Shown here: positions 6,172-8,306 of the stretch, piece by piece
How the letters are laid out: the number at the start of each line of letters is the position of its first letter
Position numbering within the stretch: position 1 is the stretch's first letter
NCBI GenBank assembly: GCA_025774405.1
Contig: JALGWB010000079.1
Location: 1-8,306, forward strand
Direction: 5' to 3'
Length of the DNA: 8,306 bases
Source of the DNA: a bacterium
GTDB taxonomy: Bacteria; Arandabacterota; Arandabacteria; Arandabacterales; Arandabacteraceae
Translations under genes and position numbers: made by a program
Notes under the pieces: generated by a model
Database searches by the model: none
What the model was told of the DNA's origin: nothing
The model's input: only the letters and a program-made list of their open reading frames with translations

Positions 6172-6854
6172 GCGAGCTTAACAGCAACGATGAAACCAAC
6201 CATAGCAACTCGGCCCCCGGATCACGAAGCCGCCTCCTCGATCAAATTGAAGAACGCTTGAGGATCGATCCTGATAATGTCAAGCTGCTGCTTGAAGCCT
6301 CACGCTACTACCACCGACTTGCAATGCAGGGCAGCAGCGAAGCATTCACCAAAGCCGAAACATCGATTACTCGAATCCTGAAACGAGATAAGGAGAATGT
6401 GGAAGCCCTTTCCATCGCCGGCAGCCTTCTCACGATAAAGGCACGGCGATCGAGCTCACTGCTTAAACGCATTTGGTATTCAATCATTGCTGCTCGCAAA
6501 CTCGACCGGGCGGTGAAACTTGATCCAACCAACATAAGTGCAAGAACAATACGCGCCTTCACTGCACTTGTTCTACCAGGTTTCCTGAAGCGCCTGAGAA
6601 CAGCCGCGGGAGACTTTGAATATTTGATCGAAGCCAAGTCAAACAATCCCCGCAGCCTACCAGATGAGATGATGCCAAAGGTCTATTTGAACCTGGGGCT
6701 TGCCTATGCTAAGATCGGCGACAATGACCGTGCAAGCGATGTGCTCTCGCTTGTCATGAAGCGTTTTCCCGGTACCAGAGAGCACAATCGAGCAAAGAGT
6801 CTGCTTGCAAAGCTTAAGGAACTCAGGCTGAAAAGGAAGTCATTCACCGGCTAG
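6168..6854 (+). CDS. TPR repeat protein, cytoplasmic
   Basis: 228 residues starting at GTG 6168, inside the stop of the preceding gene (GTGA overlap); a modest GAGAGG site lies about 9 nt upstream. No ATG in this frame occurs before residue 53, which would cut into the first helical repeat. No signal peptide or membrane helix is seen, so it is probably cytoplasmic. After a polar Asn/Ser-rich head (1-20), helical repeats run from about 24 to 203: a divergent pair, a TPR ending AVKLDPTNISAR (about 105-126), an RTIRAFTALVLPGFLKRLRTAAGDFEYLIE unit (127-155), and a clear TPR, VYLNLGLAYAKIGDNDRASDVLSLVMKRFPGT (172-203). The tail is strongly basic (about 205-225). TPR proteins are scaffolds, so it may bridge operon products or the secretion machinery, but no partner can be read from the sequence. 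Why a cytosolic protein sits among four envelope genes is an open question. Confidence 0.85.
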   Translation: MSELNSNDETNHSNSAPGSRSRLLDQIEERLRIDPDNVKLLLEASRYYHRLAMQGSSEAFTKAETSITRILKRDKENVEALSIAGSLLTIKARRSSSLLKRIWYSIIAARKLDRAVKLDPTNISARTIRAFTALVLPGFLKRLRTAAGDFEYLIEAKSNNPRSLPDEMMPKVYLNLGLAYAKIGDNDRASDVLSLVMKRFPGTREHNRAKSLLAKLKELRLKRKSFTG

Positions 6855-6855
6855 A

Positions 6856-7725
6856 ATGATGAGATCTCAAGAGCATCGAAAGTCATTTGCACGTCTGCTA
6901 GGTGTTCCAAAGCCGACAACGCGCCATGTGCCACTCGCTCTGCTCCTTGTCCTTTCAGTTACGCTGGTCTCGGGTGCAAAGCTTGGAGCCCAGGAAACAT
7001 CACTTGATTCAACCTTTGTATTCAGGGAGATCCATCTTCCACCCGGAATACCTTCGGTCGCACTACGAACCGATGAGACATCCATGCTCTGCAATCCAGC
7101 GGGCGTTGGAATGTCAAGGACATACTACCTTGGCTATGCCTGGAAAGGAACGTATTCAGGTGATGACTTGAAAGTGACGAGTCAGTTTTTCCTGGCAAAG
7201 TCAAGGGGCTTTGGACTGGGTATTATGCGCGATAGTCGATCAAAGGAAAGGAAGAATACCTACCTCTTGACAATTGCTCCTCCTGTCTCAAGCAGGTTGG
7301 CTCTTGGCTTCACAGGCAAATGGCGCAGCGGATTCAACTTTGACTGTGGAGCCATGGCAGCCGTGGGGAGACATTTCACCATAGGTCTGGTCGGAAGGAA
7401 CTTAAGAGGTAAAAGTGATGCTAGAAGATACCTTGAAGGTGGTATCGCTCTCATGCTTCTCAAGCGAAAAGTTACGCTGTTTCTCGATGTCATAAATGAG
7501 GATAGCAAGTGGCAAAAAGCAACTGCCTATGGCGGCGGATTGGTTGCACAGCTGACAAACGTGGTTGGAGCAAGCATTGCATACTTTGTGGATACCAACG
7601 ATGTTGGTCTGCTGAGAACAACCCTTAGAATCTATCTTTCTCCCAATTCAGTCGAAGGTGAATATTCGAGCTTCTCAGACAATTGGTCGGTCATCGGGGC
7701 CCGCATTGCGTCCCATAGCCCCTAG
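6856..7725 (+). CDS. Outer-membrane beta-barrel protein, PorV/FadL-like (NPAG motif)
   Basis: 289 residues. The N-terminus has a long basic n-region (1-24), a hydrophobic core (25-40) and a likely cleavage site after KLGA (45), so it is exported. Shortly afterwards comes RTDETSMLCNPAGVG (71-85). This 'D-x-x-S...NPAG' segment is the hallmark of PorV, TraF-type and FadL-like barrels. The rest alternates hydrophobic strands with short polar turns (for example LALGFTGKWRSGFNFDCGAMAAVG, FTIGLVGRNLRG, VVGASIAYFVDTNDVG). It is shorter than typical PorV and ends SHSP rather than in an aromatic residue. It starts 1 nt after the TPR gene, with ATG 6856 and 6859 both possible. The nearest purine-rich site (6831-6840) is rather far, so coupling to the upstream gene is likely. 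It appears to be the last gene of the operon; its exact transport or anchoring role is not evident. Confidence 0.75.
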   Translation: MMRSQEHRKSFARLLGVPKPTTRHVPLALLLVLSVTLVSGAKLGAQETSLDSTFVFREIHLPPGIPSVALRTDETSMLCNPAGVGMSRTYYLGYAWKGTYSGDDLKVTSQFFLAKSRGFGLGIMRDSRSKERKNTYLLTIAPPVSSRLALGFTGKWRSGFNFDCGAMAAVGRHFTIGLVGRNLRGKSDARRYLEGGIALMLLKRKVTLFLDVINEDSKWQKATAYGGGLVAQLTNVVGASIAYFVDTNDVGLLRTTLRIYLSPNSVEGEYSSFSDNWSVIGARIASHSP

Positions 7726-7797
7726 TCATCGTCACTGGCGATCAGAGCCGCAAAGCAATGGTTCCGAATCACCCCAGCGGTTTCCTTAACGGCCCTC
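7726..7797. other. Convergent intergenic gap, no clear terminator
   Basis: These 72 nt separate the end of the plus-strand operon from the end of the minus-strand gene. Only short weak dyads are visible (for example ATCG...CGAT at 7728-7742) and none is followed by a T-run. If transcription stops here it is probably by Rho or by a structure not obvious by eye. Confidence 0.5.
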
Positions 7798-8306
7798 CTA
7801 CGGTTGAGCTTTAGGGGTCGGTTCGACGGCTTTTGTGCCAAATCTCGTCATGACTACGGCACCGAGCCCAACAGTGGCCGCAACATAGATAATTGCCCAT
7901 CCAATCAAGGAGATTACGTAACCGAGGATCCCGAGCGCGCCTCCCGGAAGCCCAACAATGCCGCCAATTATAACGAGTGCCTGAAGCAAGATAATCCCAA
8001 GCATGAAGCTTGAGTAAGCGGAACGTCCAACATGATTACCCCAGCGCCTACCTATCGCAACACAAATCCCCGTATAGCCTATTACGAAGGCAACAATGGC
8101 TGCCAATCCAATGAGCATCGAGATGGGTATGCCGATTATTGTGATAGCAAATAGTGCTGAGACAACAATGATCACAACCTCCGAAAGAAGTCCGATCAAA
8201 CCCATCTTGAAAGCCTGCTGTTTGGCTGCCATTGAAATGTTATCAACTGCACCATGTGCCACAGCTATGATGAGAGTCCCAACGACAGCTATCAGGATGA
8301 CACCCA
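7798..8306 (-). CDS. Multi-pass membrane protein, C-terminal part; domain of the kind fused to bactofilin-like proteins (partial at window edge)
   Basis: The minus-strand frame is open to the last base, so the true start is outside; 168 residues are visible. A GTG at 8262 is probably internal, because the codons before it encode another hydrophobic segment (GVILIAVVGTLIIAV). The order is: hydrophobic helix, amphipathic stretch (AVDNISMAAKQQAFKMG), a long helix pair around LFAITIIGIPISMLIGLAAIVAFVIGY, a polar loop with GRRWGNHVGRSAYS, then two or three more helices with IVGLPGGALGILGYVIS and a final GLGAVVMTRFGTK. The 'tIIGIP...Gy...G-R-x-G...GLGA-x-x-x-T-R-F-G' pattern is what I recall for the membrane domain at the C-terminus of many polymer-forming (bactofilin-like) proteins. 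If so, the missing N-terminus would carry a beta-helix. It is convergent with the sigma-54 operon and so not part of it. Confidence 0.65.
   Translation of the reverse strand, partial: GVILIAVVGTLIIAVAHGAVDNISMAAKQQAFKMGLIGLLSEVVIIVVSALFAITIIGIPISMLIGLAAIVAFVIGYTGICVAIGRRWGNHVGRSAYSSFMLGIILLQALVIIGGIVGLPGGALGILGYVISLIGWAIIYVAATVGLGAVVMTRFGTKAVEPTPKAQP

Noticed and set aside
7804..8013. 69-codon plus-strand frame opposite the minus-strand membrane protein
   Set aside because: The opposite strand shows a convincing multi-pass membrane protein with family-like motifs; this frame is hydrophilic with no recognisable pattern.
1..8306. CRISPR arrays, tRNA or rRNA genes, insertion sequences, phage genes
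   Set aside because: Looked for and not seen. Apart from the 72-nt gap and the control region, the window is filled with coding sequence of uniform character and no transposase, integrase or array-type repeats.

Overview
The window looks like the chromosome of a diderm (Gram-negative-type) bacterium with a balanced base composition. Evidence for two membranes is two predicted outer-membrane beta-barrel proteins, several Sec signal peptides and a NtrY/NtrX-like two-component pair. The domain mix (bactofilin-type beta-helices, AMPK/CBM48-type glycogen-binding-like folds, a barrel with the NPAG motif of PorV/FadL/TraF-like proteins) resembles the FCB-type and related candidate phyla more than the classical proteobacteria. 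That placement is inference.

Layout. (1) 1-2291, plus strand: the 3' part of a membrane histidine kinase (TM, HAMP, HisKA, HATPase), then an NtrC/NtrX-type sigma-54 response regulator, coupled by a 4-nt ATGA overlap. (2) 2292-2541: a dense control region. It holds two adjacent palindromes of type TGTCA...TGACA and, about 135-155 nt upstream of the expected transcription start, a consensus-perfect sigma-54 (-24/-12) promoter at 2478-2493. (3) 2542-7725, plus strand: an apparent operon of five genes. They are a 38-residue single-pass membrane miniprotein with a strong ribosome binding site, a 926-residue secreted fusion protein (bactofilin-like beta-helices, three glycogen-binding-like E-set domains, Omp85-like barrel), a DUF4390-like secreted protein, a cytoplasmic TPR protein, and a second outer-membrane barrel protein. 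Spacings in the last four are 29 nt, a 4-nt overlap and 1 nt. (4) 7798-8306, minus strand, convergent: the C-terminal part of a multi-pass membrane protein of the type found fused to bactofilin-like domains.

Working model. The kinase senses an unknown envelope signal (its sensor part lies outside the window) and phosphorylates the regulator. The regulator binds the paired palindromes and activates the sigma-54 promoter, switching on the envelope operon. Promoter, enhancer-like sites, gene order and regulator motifs are visible in the sequence. The regulatory connection and the envelope or polysaccharide role are inferred. This regulator plus sigma-54-driven envelope operon, headed by a miniprotein and an unusual three-part barrel fusion, is the best candidate here for an undescribed system.
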